A DNA stretch of 41,157 bases from Oceanospirillaceae bacterium (GTDB lineage Bacteria > Pseudomonadota > Gammaproteobacteria > Pseudomonadales > Oceanobacteraceae). A program made the translations under genes and the position numbers. The notes beneath the pieces are model-generated. The model did no database searches. It was given only the letters and a program-made list of their open reading frames with translations, and was not told where the DNA came from. Position 1 is the stretch's first letter. Each line of letters opens with the position of its first letter. Location of the stretch: positions 1 through 41,157 of the forward strand of contig PBNY01000029.1 of the NCBI GenBank assembly GCA_002723385.1. The letters are read 5' to 3'. Shown piece by piece: positions 7,368 to 16,217 of the stretch.

Positions 7368-10010
7368 TCAGGCGAGGGCTTTGGTCACTACTTCGTAAAC
7401 GTCGCTCGACAAATCCGGCGAAGCCGCTATGCGCTGCAGTTCGCCACGCATATTGTCACCCAGTTCTGGCGTCAGACGACGCCATTTGGTCAGCGGCGTC
7501 AGCAAGCGCGAGGCAATTTGAGGATTGGTTGCGTTCAAACGAATCACGGCGTCAGCCAACAGCTGATAGCCAGCACCGTCCTGCTGATGGAAGAAGGACA
7601 AGGCCTGGTTGGCAAAGGCACCCAGTACTGAGCGAATCTTGTTTGGATTGCGCCAGTCGAAGGCTTCGTGCTCCAGCAACTGCTGAATACGTTCCAGCGT
7701 TCCCAATTCACAGGAACCGGCCTGAGCCGACAACCACTGATTCACCACCAACGCATCGTGCTTCCATTCCTTGTAGAAGTCATCCAGACACGCATCCGCC
7801 AGTTCGTGCTCGCCACTGAGAACCAGTGCCGACAGCGCTGCCATCTGGTCAGTCATGTTATCCGAGGCATCAAACTGATGACGAGCAGCCTGCAAACCTT
7901 CGCAGGTCGCCTGACTCCAGTATTGCAAAGCCAGGTTCTTGAGAGATCGACGTGTCATCTGCTCTGGCGTTGGTTCATAGGCGAGGTTTGAGGTCAGGCG
8001 CTGATAACAAGCGGCAAACTGATCCGACAGTGCCATCGCCATCGCCATACGTACACGCTTGCGACCCAAATGAATCGCATGCGGATCAACCACCTCGCTG
8101 AACTCGGCGATGTAGGATTCGGATGGCAATGTCAGCAAATACGCCACCATGGCAGGATCCAGCTCTTCATCTGCCAGCAAACCGGCAAAGACTTTCACCG
8201 CCACGTCCGGCAATTCGAATTCGTCGTCTTGCGCAGAGCGAATCCAGTTCAACATCAGACGCTGACCAGCATCCCAGCGGTTAAAACCGTCACTGTCATT
8301 TTGCAGCAGGAACAACAATTCGGCGTCGGACTGGGATTGCTCAACCTTGACTGGCGCAGAAAAACCTCGGAACAGCGACAGAGCCGGTTCCTCAGTCACG
8401 TTGCGGAAAATGAAGGTTTCTTCGGCTTCGGTGAAATGCAGAACCTGGCTGTCTTCAGACCAGATATTCTCCAGTGACTTGCCGTCTGCGGATTCAGGCG
8501 CTACGGCCAAATCCTGACCGTCAGAACCAATCAGCCCCAGCTGTACCGGAATCCACATCGGCAGTTTATCGGTCTGTCCCGGCGTGTCCGGGCAATTCTG
8601 TTTCAGTGTCAGTGACAGAGTTTGTTCTGCTTTTGAATAGTCACTGGAAACAGAGATCACAGGGGTTCCTGCCTGCTTGTACCAGCGCGTGAACAGCGAC
8701 AGATCGACCTGATTGGCATCTTCCATGGCACTGACAAAATCATAAATGGTCACGGCCTGACCATCGTGGCGCTCGAAATACAGATCCGAGCCCTTACGGA
8801 AACCGTCTGCCCCCAGAATCTTGTGCAGCATGCCAACCACTTCCGCACCTTTTTCATAAATGGTCACGGTGTAGAAGTTGGAGATTTCAATAAAGGAGTC
8901 CGGCTGAACCGGGTGCGCCATCGGGCCACCGTCTTCAGCGAACTGAACGGTACGCATGATATTGGCGTCTTCAATGCGCTTGACCGTGGCCGAATTCATA
9001 TCCGCCGAGAAGCAGGCATCACGGAATACGGTAAAACCTTCTTTCAGGCTGAGCTGGAACCAGTCGCGGCAGGTCACACGGTTGCCCGACCAGTTGTGGA
9101 AGTATTCGTGCGCCACAATCGCTTCAATGCGCTGATAGGCGGTATCGGTGGCGGTGGCCGGATTCGCCAGCACACAGGACGAATTGAAGATATTCAGGCC
9201 CTTGTTTTCCATCGCGCCCATATTGAAGTCGTCCACGGCCACAATCATGAAAATATCCAGATCGTACTCACGTCCGTAGACTTCTTCGTCCCAGCGCATT
9301 GAGCGCTTCAACGCATCCAGAGCATAGGCAGTTTTGTCGGCGTTTACAGGCTCAACAAAAATGCGCAGCGTCACTTCCCGGCCATTCATGGTCACAAACC
9401 GGTCTTCGTGCATCACCAGATCACCGGCGACCAGAGCAAAGAGGTAGGCCGGTTTCGGATGAGGATCGTGCCAGGTTACCTTGCGCTGCTCGCCCAGCAC
9501 CTCTTCATGGGTGCAGTTACCGTTGGAGAGCATGACGGGGTTCGATTCTGCCGGAGCGATGATGTGGGTAGTAAAGACCGACATGACATCCGGGCGATCA
9601 AGGTAATAGGTAATTCGGCGGAAGCCTTCGGCCTCACATTGGGTGCAATACATACCACCAGAACGGTACAAACCTTCCAGCGCCGTATTCTTGTCGGGGT
9701 GAATCCGGGTGACAATTTCGAGCTGATGCTGTTCCTGCAAACCGGAAAGCGTCAGGGATTCGTCGTCCAGCTGATACTGCTCAGCAGCAACAAGCTGACC
9801 ATCCAGAGTCACGCTGACCAACTCCAGCTGCTGGCCGTCAAGGCGTAAATAGCCCTCTGGCGTCAGAGAGTCATTCCTGCGCAAGGCCAGCCGCGACGTC
9901 ACCAACGTGGAGTCATCCTCCAACTGAAAAGTCAGCTCGGTCTGATCAATCCAGTAAGCAGGTTGTTGGTAGTCTTTCAGATAAATAGTGCTGGGGTGTG
10001 CGTCGCGCAT
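7368..10010 (-). CDS. pepN: Aminopeptidase N (M1 family)
   Basis: An 880-residue cytosolic zinc aminopeptidase, close to the usual length of gammaproteobacterial PepN. The exopeptidase motif GAMEN is at residues 265-269. The zinc motif HEYFH is at 301-305, with the third ligand Glu324 in LKEGF. It removes N-terminal residues from peptides late in protein turnover. An N-terminal beta-saddle, the catalytic domain and a long helical C-terminal domain are all accounted for by length. AGGAG six bases upstream supports the ATG at 10010. It closes the nadK-phosphoesterase-glpG-DUF1315-DUF2797 run on the same strand (35-nt gap), and the DUF1329 gene follows 20 nt after its stop. Confidence 0.97.
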   Translation of the reverse strand: MRDAHPSTIYLKDYQQPAYWIDQTELTFQLEDDSTLVTSRLALRRNDSLTPEGYLRLDGQQLELVSVTLDGQLVAAEQYQLDDESLTLSGLQEQHQLEIVTRIHPDKNTALEGLYRSGGMYCTQCEAEGFRRITYYLDRPDVMSVFTTHIIAPAESNPVMLSNGNCTHEEVLGEQRKVTWHDPHPKPAYLFALVAGDLVMHEDRFVTMNGREVTLRIFVEPVNADKTAYALDALKRSMRWDEEVYGREYDLDIFMIVAVDDFNMGAMENKGLNIFNSSCVLANPATATDTAYQRIEAIVAHEYFHNWSGNRVTCRDWFQLSLKEGFTVFRDACFSADMNSATVKRIEDANIMRTVQFAEDGGPMAHPVQPDSFIEISNFYTVTIYEKGAEVVGMLHKILGADGFRKGSDLYFERHDGQAVTIYDFVSAMEDANQVDLSLFTRWYKQAGTPVISVSSDYSKAEQTLSLTLKQNCPDTPGQTDKLPMWIPVQLGLIGSDGQDLAVAPESADGKSLENIWSEDSQVLHFTEAEETFIFRNVTEEPALSLFRGFSAPVKVEQSQSDAELLFLLQNDSDGFNRWDAGQRLMLNWIRSAQDDEFELPDVAVKVFAGLLADEELDPAMVAYLLTLPSESYIAEFSEVVDPHAIHLGRKRVRMAMAMALSDQFAACYQRLTSNLAYEPTPEQMTRRSLKNLALQYWSQATCEGLQAARHQFDASDNMTDQMAALSALVLSGEHELADACLDDFYKEWKHDALVVNQWLSAQAGSCELGTLERIQQLLEHEAFDWRNPNKIRSVLGAFANQALSFFHQQDGAGYQLLADAVIRLNATNPQIASRLLTPLTKWRRLTPELGDNMRGELQRIAASPDLSSDVYEVVTKALA

Positions 10011-10045
10011 GGTGGCTCCTGAAGGCTATTACCCTGTTATTATTA

Positions 10046-10939
10046 TCAGTATTCCGTTTCATTCGGCTGAAGGTTCAATGACACCTCGTAGCCAGAAAAC
10101 CGGCGCAGGTTAATCACGCCGCCGTCCAAAAGCAAATATTGCCCCTTGATTCCCATCAAACGACCGCCGATTTTTGGCGTTTTGTCGAGATTGAAACTCG
10201 AGACCTTGGTCGGATAAGACAAAACAGGGTACTGAAACGCACGGGTTCCGCCATTTTCCGGGAAAAACAGGGCATCCGGACCAAAAGGTTCGGCAATGCC
10301 CAGTAACTCGGGTTTTAATTGCTGAATAAGACTGTTGCGAATATCAACCAAATCCAGTTCTGGGGGTTCGCTCTTCAGCAACTGCCGCCAGTTGGTTTTA
10401 TCCGACATCTGCTCGCGAATGCGATCTTCAATCAGGCCGGACAAACGACGACTCGACACCTGAGCCAGAACCACCGCTTGCGCTGCCCCCTGATCAATCC
10501 AGCGCGTTGGCAACTGCGTTGACCGGGTAATGCCGACTTTCAGTCCCGACGTATTGGACAGGTACACCAGATGAGGCTGAAAACAGACCTGCTCGGCCCA
10601 GGATGGCTCGCGACAGGTACCCTGATGAAAATGGCATCGTTCAGGTGACATCATGCAAGTGTCGCACTGCGCCAGCCTGGTAAAGCAGGGGTAGCAATAG
10701 CCCTGTCCGTAGCTCTTGCGTGACTTGCGATTGCAGTGCTGGCAGAAAACCAGCCCGGACCATTCAATCTCAATGTGTCCATTGAGGTAGGCATTCAGCG
10801 GTTGAAAACGTCGCTGTTTTGGATCCCGGGTATCCGCCAGTTCCAACTGGTACTGAACATTTGTTGAGCCTTCAGCGACCCCGGTGCGCATTTTTCGGAG
10901 AGCGCCAGTCAGGGTAACTGGCGGGATTGAATCCACCAC
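10046..10939 (-). CDS. DUF2797 protein: cysteine-rich zinc domain plus GIY-YIG-like segment
   Basis: A 297-residue protein of the DUF2797 family. The N-terminal part carries the family start TGALRKMRTG. A cluster of cysteines follows (about 66, 69, 82, 85, 92, 95, 102, 109; motifs CQHC, CYPC, CDTC), probably binding zinc. Next comes a segment LVYLSNT..LKVGIT...RW...LIEDRI. Its Tyr126, Gly136, Arg146 and Glu171 are laid out like a GIY-YIG nuclease core; that reading is inference. No function has been assigned to the family that I know of. The frame opens with two consecutive GTG codons (10937-10939 and 10934-10936) and no good ribosome binding site, so the exact start is uncertain and translation may be coupled to DUF1315, whose stop is 1 nt away. 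Confidence 0.88.
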   Translation of the reverse strand: MVDSIPPVTLTGALRKMRTGVAEGSTNVQYQLELADTRDPKQRRFQPLNAYLNGHIEIEWSGLVFCQHCNRKSRKSYGQGYCYPCFTRLAQCDTCMMSPERCHFHQGTCREPSWAEQVCFQPHLVYLSNTSGLKVGITRSTQLPTRWIDQGAAQAVVLAQVSSRRLSGLIEDRIREQMSDKTNWRQLLKSEPPELDLVDIRNSLIQQLKPELLGIAEPFGPDALFFPENGGTRAFQYPVLSYPTKVSSFNLDKTPKIGGRLMGIKGQYLLLDGGVINLRRFSGYEVSLNLQPNETEY

Positions 10940-10940
10940 G

Positions 10941-11189
10941 TTACTGGATAGTCAGAGTTTGAGTGTCGTCTTCGCCTTTGGACGAATTGCAGCTGCCACC
11001 GATAAAACCAACACGCTGGTCTTCGGGAATCTCGTGAGCCACTTCGTAGCGCAGAATCGCTTCCAGACACAGTTCACGCTGGCCATCCTGAAGCGGAACG
11101 CCATTCGGCCAACGACCGGTCTCAACAGCCGTTTTCAGGTTTTCGTACACTTCAGGCGTAAGGGATTGGATCAGTTGTTCCAGAGTCAT
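10941..11189 (-). CDS. DUF1315 / YeaC-like small protein
   Basis: An 82-residue protein beginning MTLEQLIQSLTPEVYENLK, followed by ETGRWPNG and CLEAILRYEV. This is the YeaC (DUF1315) pattern. It appears soluble and its function is unknown. GAGG six bases upstream supports the ATG at 11189, which overlaps the glpG stop by 4 nt (ATGA), so translation is coupled. The C-terminus ends in a Ser/Asp-containing polar tail. Confidence 0.9.
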   Translation of the reverse strand: MTLEQLIQSLTPEVYENLKTAVETGRWPNGVPLQDGQRELCLEAILRYEVAHEIPEDQRVGFIGGSCNSSKGEDDTQTLTIQ

Positions 11190-12028
11190 GATGTACCTCG
11201 TTGACGGGATGGCCAGATCATGGCCAGAAGAATGCCGGATACCAGACCACCGAGATGCGCACCATGAGCGGTGTTGGTCAAACCGGGAATCAACTGGTCA
11301 CCCAGAATGGTCAACAGCATCCATCCTGCCATCAGAGGAAGCATGGCCGGAGGTACGTCGTAAACCGCCATACCTCGCAACTGCCGCCATCCCAACCATC
11401 CCATGGCACCAAACACGATTCCCGATGCGCCACCAAAACCGGGGCCGGAAAACCACCATTGTACCCCGTTACCAACCAATCCAGCGACCAGCATCACAAC
11501 CAGCAAGGACAACAGTCCGTCCCGATGTTCAATGGGTCTGGCCAGAATCCACCACCAGAACAGGTTGAACAGCAGATGCACCAGCGAGAAATGCAGCAAG
11601 GCGGGACGAAGGAATTCCCAAATTCCGGCGCTGAACCAGGCTTCCAGGTTCGAGCGCTGTTCTGGCCAATATTCCATCGCTGGCAATGTCCACTCGAACA
11701 ACCATTCTGGCTGAATATTCAGTACGGCATAAAGAAGCAGCCAGGCCAGTATCATCACAAACGCCACGGGCGCCTGACCGATCACCATCATGGCTTTGGT
11801 CACAGTACCGGCAGCAACCGGGCCGTTATCGGGATCACGAAGAGTACCGGCTTGCCATTCTTCAACCCATTGCCGAACCTGATCCAGATTGGCGGGGTCG
11901 GCCAGCAACAAACATTGCTTGCCGTCCTTGAAAACCACTCGATGAACAATACGATGTGCCCATAGCTGACGAGTCAGCGGCGACAAGTCCACACCGGGTT
12001 CTGCCATCAGAACAACCAGTGGCCCCAT
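11186..12028 (-). CDS. glpG: Rhomboid intramembrane serine protease GlpG
   Basis: A 280-residue protein, the length of E. coli GlpG. A cytosolic N-terminal domain (about 1-75) precedes six membrane helices. The catalytic dyad is visible: Ser202 in GGASGIVFGAMG and His258 in AHGAHLGG. The oxyanion-side residues His151 and Asn155 occur in HLLFN. Rhomboids cleave membrane proteins within or near the bilayer. AGGAG upstream supports the ATG at 12028, which overlaps the stop of the phosphoesterase gene (TGATG). It sits in a compact operon with DUF1315 downstream. Confidence 0.95.
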   Translation of the reverse strand: MGPLVVLMAEPGVDLSPLTRQLWAHRIVHRVVFKDGKQCLLLADPANLDQVRQWVEEWQAGTLRDPDNGPVAAGTVTKAMMVIGQAPVAFVMILAWLLLYAVLNIQPEWLFEWTLPAMEYWPEQRSNLEAWFSAGIWEFLRPALLHFSLVHLLFNLFWWWILARPIEHRDGLLSLLVVMLVAGLVGNGVQWWFSGPGFGGASGIVFGAMGWLGWRQLRGMAVYDVPPAMLPLMAGWMLLTILGDQLIPGLTNTAHGAHLGGLVSGILLAMIWPSRQRGTS

Positions 12029-12984
12029 CAGCGCTCCTGTTTCTCAACGCGAACCCAGGTGAATTTGTTACGTTGCAGGTGTGCCTCGGTATCCATTCGA
12101 TAGGCCACCAGACGACCATACTTCACAGCACTGTAATCAAGACAAGCGATGTTCGGAGTCACTGGCGCGGGAATACCCGCCATCCAGTAGTGTCCAAAAA
12201 ACAATGGCCTTTCATCCGCTTGGTAGTGCAACAGCTGCTTTTTCTCGTGATCCGACAAGGGGTGGAATTGCAGATCGACCGGCAGCGGATCCGGCTGGAA
12301 AATCACATCGTCATAACGCTGTGGATCATCCGCCCAGAACTTGGTGCGGAAGAATTGACGCACAAATCCGTCTTTCGCCGTCATCGAACGGCCATCAGGC
12401 AGCTTCAGTTGAGTGCCACGCAAGGTGCGATCAAGAAATTTGAACAGGAAAGTATCGGTGTTCACAGACTCGACCAGCATCTCTTTCTGGAGCTGGTTAC
12501 CGCCGTAACGCGCGATAAACTCGTCGATCATGGCCTGATCCCAGCAGGCATGAACAACGCGGAAGTGATCGTATTCAAGAAACAGCGGTAACTCGGTGAA
12601 CCACTGCAGAAAATCATTGAATTCGTGAGGATGATTGGCGAATTGATCCAGCGTTTGCTCAATAATGCGTGCATTGCGCTTGGTGTGCGGGCGCAGATAC
12701 GGTTGACGCATCCCGGCGGGAGCCTCAGTACAGTACATCACCACGTTGTACTCGTGGTTGCCCATCAGAACTTCGGCATTGCCCGCCTCAACCATCTCTC
12801 GAACAATGTTGCAGGCCAGACGAATATTTGGGCCACGATCCACCAGGTCGCCGACAAAAATGGCCTTGCGGTGACGATGCTGGTACACGCCATTGACTTT
12901 GCTGTAGCCCATTTGCTTCAGCAATTGAATCAAGGTTTCTCCGCACCCGTGTACGTCCCCGATCAGGTCATATCCCTGATGCAT
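12028..12984 (-). CDS. Calcineurin-like metallophosphoesterase
   Basis: A 318-residue protein with the metallophosphoesterase motifs GDVHG (9-13), GDLVDRG (45-51) and GNHE (75-78), which bind two metal ions. A later GHYWM may be the third metal motif. It resembles PrpA/ApaH-like phosphoesterases in its N-terminal half, but I cannot assign the substrate (phosphoprotein, dinucleoside polyphosphate or other). The strong ribosome binding site GGAG lies eight bases before the ATG. It starts 2 nt after the nadK stop and overlaps glpG. Confidence 0.9.
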   Translation of the reverse strand: MHQGYDLIGDVHGCGETLIQLLKQMGYSKVNGVYQHRHRKAIFVGDLVDRGPNIRLACNIVREMVEAGNAEVLMGNHEYNVVMYCTEAPAGMRQPYLRPHTKRNARIIEQTLDQFANHPHEFNDFLQWFTELPLFLEYDHFRVVHACWDQAMIDEFIARYGGNQLQKEMLVESVNTDTFLFKFLDRTLRGTQLKLPDGRSMTAKDGFVRQFFRTKFWADDPQRYDDVIFQPDPLPVDLQFHPLSDHEKKQLLHYQADERPLFFGHYWMAGIPAPVTPNIACLDYSAVKYGRLVAYRMDTEAHLQRNKFTWVRVEKQER

Positions 12985-12986
12985 AC

Positions 12987-13871
12987 TTACTCTCCGAGAT
13001 TACTGCTCCATCCCAGTTTGGTGCGGCAAATCTCGTAGAAGTTATGCCCTTTGGGATGAATCAACTTGAGTTTGTGCGCTTTCTTGCGAATGGTGATGGT
13101 GTCACCGGGCGCACAAGGAATATGGGTCTGGCCATCGCAGCTCACGGTCGGATAGATATCCTGACTGGCATCGATATGAATCTTGATTTCACTCTTGCCA
13201 TCCACAACGATCGGACGACTGGACAAGGTGTGGGGGAACATCGGCACCAGGACCAGTGCATCCAGTTTTGGATGCATGATCGGGCCGCCACCCGACAGGG
13301 AATACGCGGTTGACCCGGTCGGCGTCGATACAATCAGGCCATCCGAACGCTGGTTGTAGACGTACTGGCCTTCGATAAACAGATCAAATGCAATCATGCG
13401 TGCAGACTTGCCGGGGTGGAGGACAACGTCGTTCAGTGCGGCGGCGGATCCAATCGGATTCCCGTCACGCTTGACTTCCGCATCGAGCAGGAAGCGCAAC
13501 TCGCTGACGTATTCGCCATGCAACACCGCCATGACTTCATCGCACATGTTTTCGTCCGGGCTGATGTCGGTCAGGAACCCCAGACGTCCACGGTTAATGC
13601 CCAGTACAGGGATGTGGTATTTGGCCAACGCACGGGCGGCACCCAGCAAACTGCCATCACCACCAACAACGATCACCAGATCGCAGATTTCCCCCAGCAG
13701 ATTGACGTTACTGACCTGCATATTGTGACCCGGAATCACTTCAGCAATGCGGTCATCCAGAATGACATTGTGACCTTCTTCGGTCAGAAATTTGGAAAGA
13801 CGCTTGACGGTCTCAATCACCTTGTTGCTGTTCAGGCGTCCAATAATGCCGATGTTACGAAACTCTTCCAT
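12987..13871 (-). CDS. nadK: NAD kinase
   Basis: A 294-residue enzyme making NADP from NAD and ATP. The GGDGS motif is at residues 70-74, followed by GINRGRLGFLTDI, ALNDVVLHPGK and SDGLIVSTPTGSTAYSLSGGGPI, all hallmarks of the family. The C-terminus (YEICRTKLGW) matches Pseudomonas NadK. I chose ATG 13871 (MEEFRNIGIIGR) by homology. Its ribosome binding site is weak, and an alternative ATG at 13895 with GGGAG about 10 nt upstream would add eight residues. The frame stays open further upstream to a non-ATG start, but that extension is unlike the family. First gene of the nadK-to-pepN run. Confidence 0.95.
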   Translation of the reverse strand: MEEFRNIGIIGRLNSNKVIETVKRLSKFLTEEGHNVILDDRIAEVIPGHNMQVSNVNLLGEICDLVIVVGGDGSLLGAARALAKYHIPVLGINRGRLGFLTDISPDENMCDEVMAVLHGEYVSELRFLLDAEVKRDGNPIGSAAALNDVVLHPGKSARMIAFDLFIEGQYVYNQRSDGLIVSTPTGSTAYSLSGGGPIMHPKLDALVLVPMFPHTLSSRPIVVDGKSEIKIHIDASQDIYPTVSCDGQTHIPCAPGDTITIRKKAHKLKLIHPKGHNFYEICRTKLGWSSNLGE

Positions 13872-14247
13872 CACCCTGTATCCGAGTTGAGCCATCCGAT
13901 CAATTCTCCCGGCGGTCGCTAAAATGTGCTTGCAACGGACGCCACGCCAGCCTGACTTCAGACTGCGGGCTCTGGATATCCGATCATTCGCCCGATGACC
14001 GGTAACTGATACGCTCCATTGCACCCTGGAACGATAAGGCCTGTGTAACAGACTGATCGAAAAGCCGTTTTTACGCCATTAGCCAAAGGCGTGAACCATC
14101 TGCTTCCGAAGACTCTGCACAACAGAACTTTCGATGTATTGTTGTTGTTTTGCGGCTGCACCGGCCATTATTCAGGTACCGTGCTCCAGCAGCCAGCGTC
14201 GCCGACTTATATCACACCAACCTGTAAAAGGCTTGTTGACCTGACTC
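13872..14247. other. Divergent intergenic region between nadK and DUF1853
   Basis: A 376-nt region that must carry promoters for both flanking genes. It has an inverted repeat ACGCC...GGCGT (14073-14092). A possible plus-strand TTGTTG-18-CATTAT pair lies near 14144-14173. I see no convincing ORF or RNA gene. Confidence 0.4.
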
Positions 14248-15138
14248 ATGTCCCGACTCAATCCTCCCACTTCAGCTGACGATCCGTTCTTTTCAATCAC
14301 TTCGGTCAAACACCGTCATCTGGCCTGGAGTCTGCTTGGCCCCTCCCTGATCGACACCGACTGGGCTCCTGCGGAACAGCCGTGGCTACCGGAGTTATCA
14401 AATCTGATCAACACACCTATACCGACCGAAGCGCGCAGTGCCCGGCTCGGGCTAGTATTTGAACACCTTTGGCACCACTGGCTGGAAACCACCCGCTGGC
14501 GCTGGCAAGCCAACATTCAGGTACAAGAATCGGGCAAGACACTGGGAGAAATGGATTTGATCCTAGCGCCAGGGAACACGGCTCCGCTGCATCTGGAACT
14601 GGCGCTGAAATTCTATGCCGGTTTCGGTGCGGACTGGATTGGCCCCAACCGTCGGGATTACCTCAGGGACAAGCTGCATCACACGCAAACCAGACAACTG
14701 TCCTTGTCTGGATCCGCCGCTGCTCGCAAACACCTGATAGAACATGGCTGGAATCCAGACGTGGGACAGTCGCAAGCCATTATGCGAGGTTGTCTGTTTT
14801 ACCCGGCCAACCCCGACATCAGGGTAGAACTGCCGGATGGCATTTCCGATCAACATTGGCGGGGCAACTGGTGTCATCATTCGGAACTGAAAGAGCGCCT
14901 TCCTGCTGGCAACTGGTACCTGATCGCCAAGGACGAATGGATCAGTCCGGTTCTCAGCCAAATCGCCGTTCCCAACGATGAACTTTACCCACTGCTGGCA
15001 CTTCATTTCCGGTATCTGTCGACACCGGTTTGCCTCGCCCAAATGGCATCAGGCCGATACGGCTGGGGGGAAATCGAACGCTGGTTCGTGATGCCCGACC
15101 ATTGGCCATCCAAGCCCGTATCCACGACGTCCCTGTAA
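14248..15138 (+). CDS. DUF1853 family protein
   Basis: A 296-residue soluble protein of the DUF1853 family, typically encoded beside nadK in marine gammaproteobacteria. The segment GEMDLIL...PLHLELALKFY (about residues 107-131) has an Asp followed by Glu-x-x-x-Lys, reminiscent of the PD-(D/E)XK nuclease core. That is inference from motif spacing; the family has no established activity that I know of. The ATG at 14248 has little ribosome binding site. Its last 90 nt overlap the 3' end of the convergent PLP-enzyme gene. Confidence 0.85.
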   Translation: MSRLNPPTSADDPFFSITSVKHRHLAWSLLGPSLIDTDWAPAEQPWLPELSNLINTPIPTEARSARLGLVFEHLWHHWLETTRWRWQANIQVQESGKTLGEMDLILAPGNTAPLHLELALKFYAGFGADWIGPNRRDYLRDKLHHTQTRQLSLSGSAAARKHLIEHGWNPDVGQSQAIMRGCLFYPANPDIRVELPDGISDQHWRGNWCHHSELKERLPAGNWYLIAKDEWISPVLSQIAVPNDELYPLLALHFRYLSTPVCLAQMASGRYGWGEIERWFVMPDHWPSKPVSTTSL

Positions 15139-16014
15139 TCCACCACCGTGAATCAACAAACACCTGGATCCCGCTGAAATCGGCCCATGTTCCAGAAACT
15201 GTCGCACCAGACGAACTCCATACACCGGATCCAGTGGAAGACCGAGCTGGTCGAATTCCTGAATCAAGGCTTTACCCTGATCATCCAGAGCTGCAAACCG
15301 TCCCATATGTTCTGTTTCCAGCAGCGTCCAAGGCATATGAAGCATGTGTTGCTGCCAGCGCCTCTGGCGCTCTCCATGATCAGCAACCACATTGATGCCA
15401 ACCAACCGGGTTGAGTCGGGCAAACAACTTCCCAGCGCCAATGCTGTGGTACCACTTCCGACGGCCAGCCAAACCTCATCGTAGCCTTCACAAAGCGGTG
15501 CAAGCAGTTCAATACCCAATCTGGAATTGAAGCCAGAGCCACCCTCGCCTACCCACCAAGCCTGATATTTCCTGGCTTGGGCAGTTTGCCACTCGTCGTC
15601 ATAACGCAAGCCGTATTCCTTGCGATCCAGGAACTCCAACTGCATGCCCCAGTGGCGGCAATCCCGCAGCGTTGGTGTCATAGGCTGGGCCTCGTAAGCC
15701 CTGACCAAACCAACCGTTTGCAGCCCAAGCCATTTCCCGACAGCCGCGACAGCATGCAAGTGATTGGAATGCGCCCCACCGGGGGTGACTAACGCTCCGG
15801 GCTCATCTCCTGCCCGAACCTCTTTCTGATCGGCCAGCGACTGCAGATAACCGTACAACTTATACAGTTTGTTGCCGGATAACACCGGATGAATGGCATC
15901 CAGACGCAGGACATCAGCGTACAAAGGATTGTTACCGACCATTGTCGATAGTGGCAGAGGTTCAATGGAAGCCCGGCTGAACAAACCGGAAATCTGATCA
16001 AGAATGTAAGTCAT
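15049..16014 (-). CDS. PLP-dependent D-cysteine desulfhydrase / ACC deaminase family enzyme
   Basis: A 321-residue fold-type II PLP enzyme. The PLP lysine lies in the HPVLSGNKLYKL segment, the substrate/cofactor loop is VTPGGAHSNHLHA, and the phosphate-binding loop is VGSGTTALALG. LIHGGGLQGRRGYG near the end is typical of the family. Members split D-cysteine to pyruvate, sulfide and ammonia, or deaminate 1-aminocyclopropane-1-carboxylate; which applies here cannot be told. I chose ATG 16014 (MTYILDQISGLF) over a TTG 75 nt upstream, since the extra segment is not family-like. About 20 residues past the usual end are encoded antisense to DUF1853. Confidence 0.88.
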   Translation of the reverse strand: MTYILDQISGLFSRASIEPLPLSTMVGNNPLYADVLRLDAIHPVLSGNKLYKLYGYLQSLADQKEVRAGDEPGALVTPGGAHSNHLHAVAAVGKWLGLQTVGLVRAYEAQPMTPTLRDCRHWGMQLEFLDRKEYGLRYDDEWQTAQARKYQAWWVGEGGSGFNSRLGIELLAPLCEGYDEVWLAVGSGTTALALGSCLPDSTRLVGINVVADHGERQRRWQQHMLHMPWTLLETEHMGRFAALDDQGKALIQEFDQLGLPLDPVYGVRLVRQFLEHGPISAGSRCLLIHGGGLQGRRGYGLGWPMVGHHEPAFDFPPAVSA

Positions 16015-16131
16015 CGCACACCGGATAAAGCCTGAAAATCTGATACCAGCTTCCCTCTTCAGGAAAAGTGACACGACACTCAATAGCAAATAAAAAAGTC
16101 AACGCCAGAATCGGCCAAATTGTTTTCATGC

Positions 16132-16160
16132 TTGACCTGACCCCATGCTCTACCTATAAA
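16132..16160 (+). promoter_or_regulatory. Sigma-70 promoter of topA
   Basis: TTGACC (16132-16137), a 17-nt spacer and TATAAA (16155-16160): a near-consensus promoter 57 nt before the topA ATG. Confidence 0.7.
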
Positions 16161-16217
16161 GTGTCGCCAAGAAGAGAGAGCTGACCACATCACAGACAAC
16201 AGGTTAAGCACAATTTT

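Noticed and set aside
13872..14024. Upstream extension of the nadK frame
   Set aside because: The 51 extra residues do not resemble NAD kinase and lack a ribosome binding site; the family starts at MEEFRNIGIIGR.
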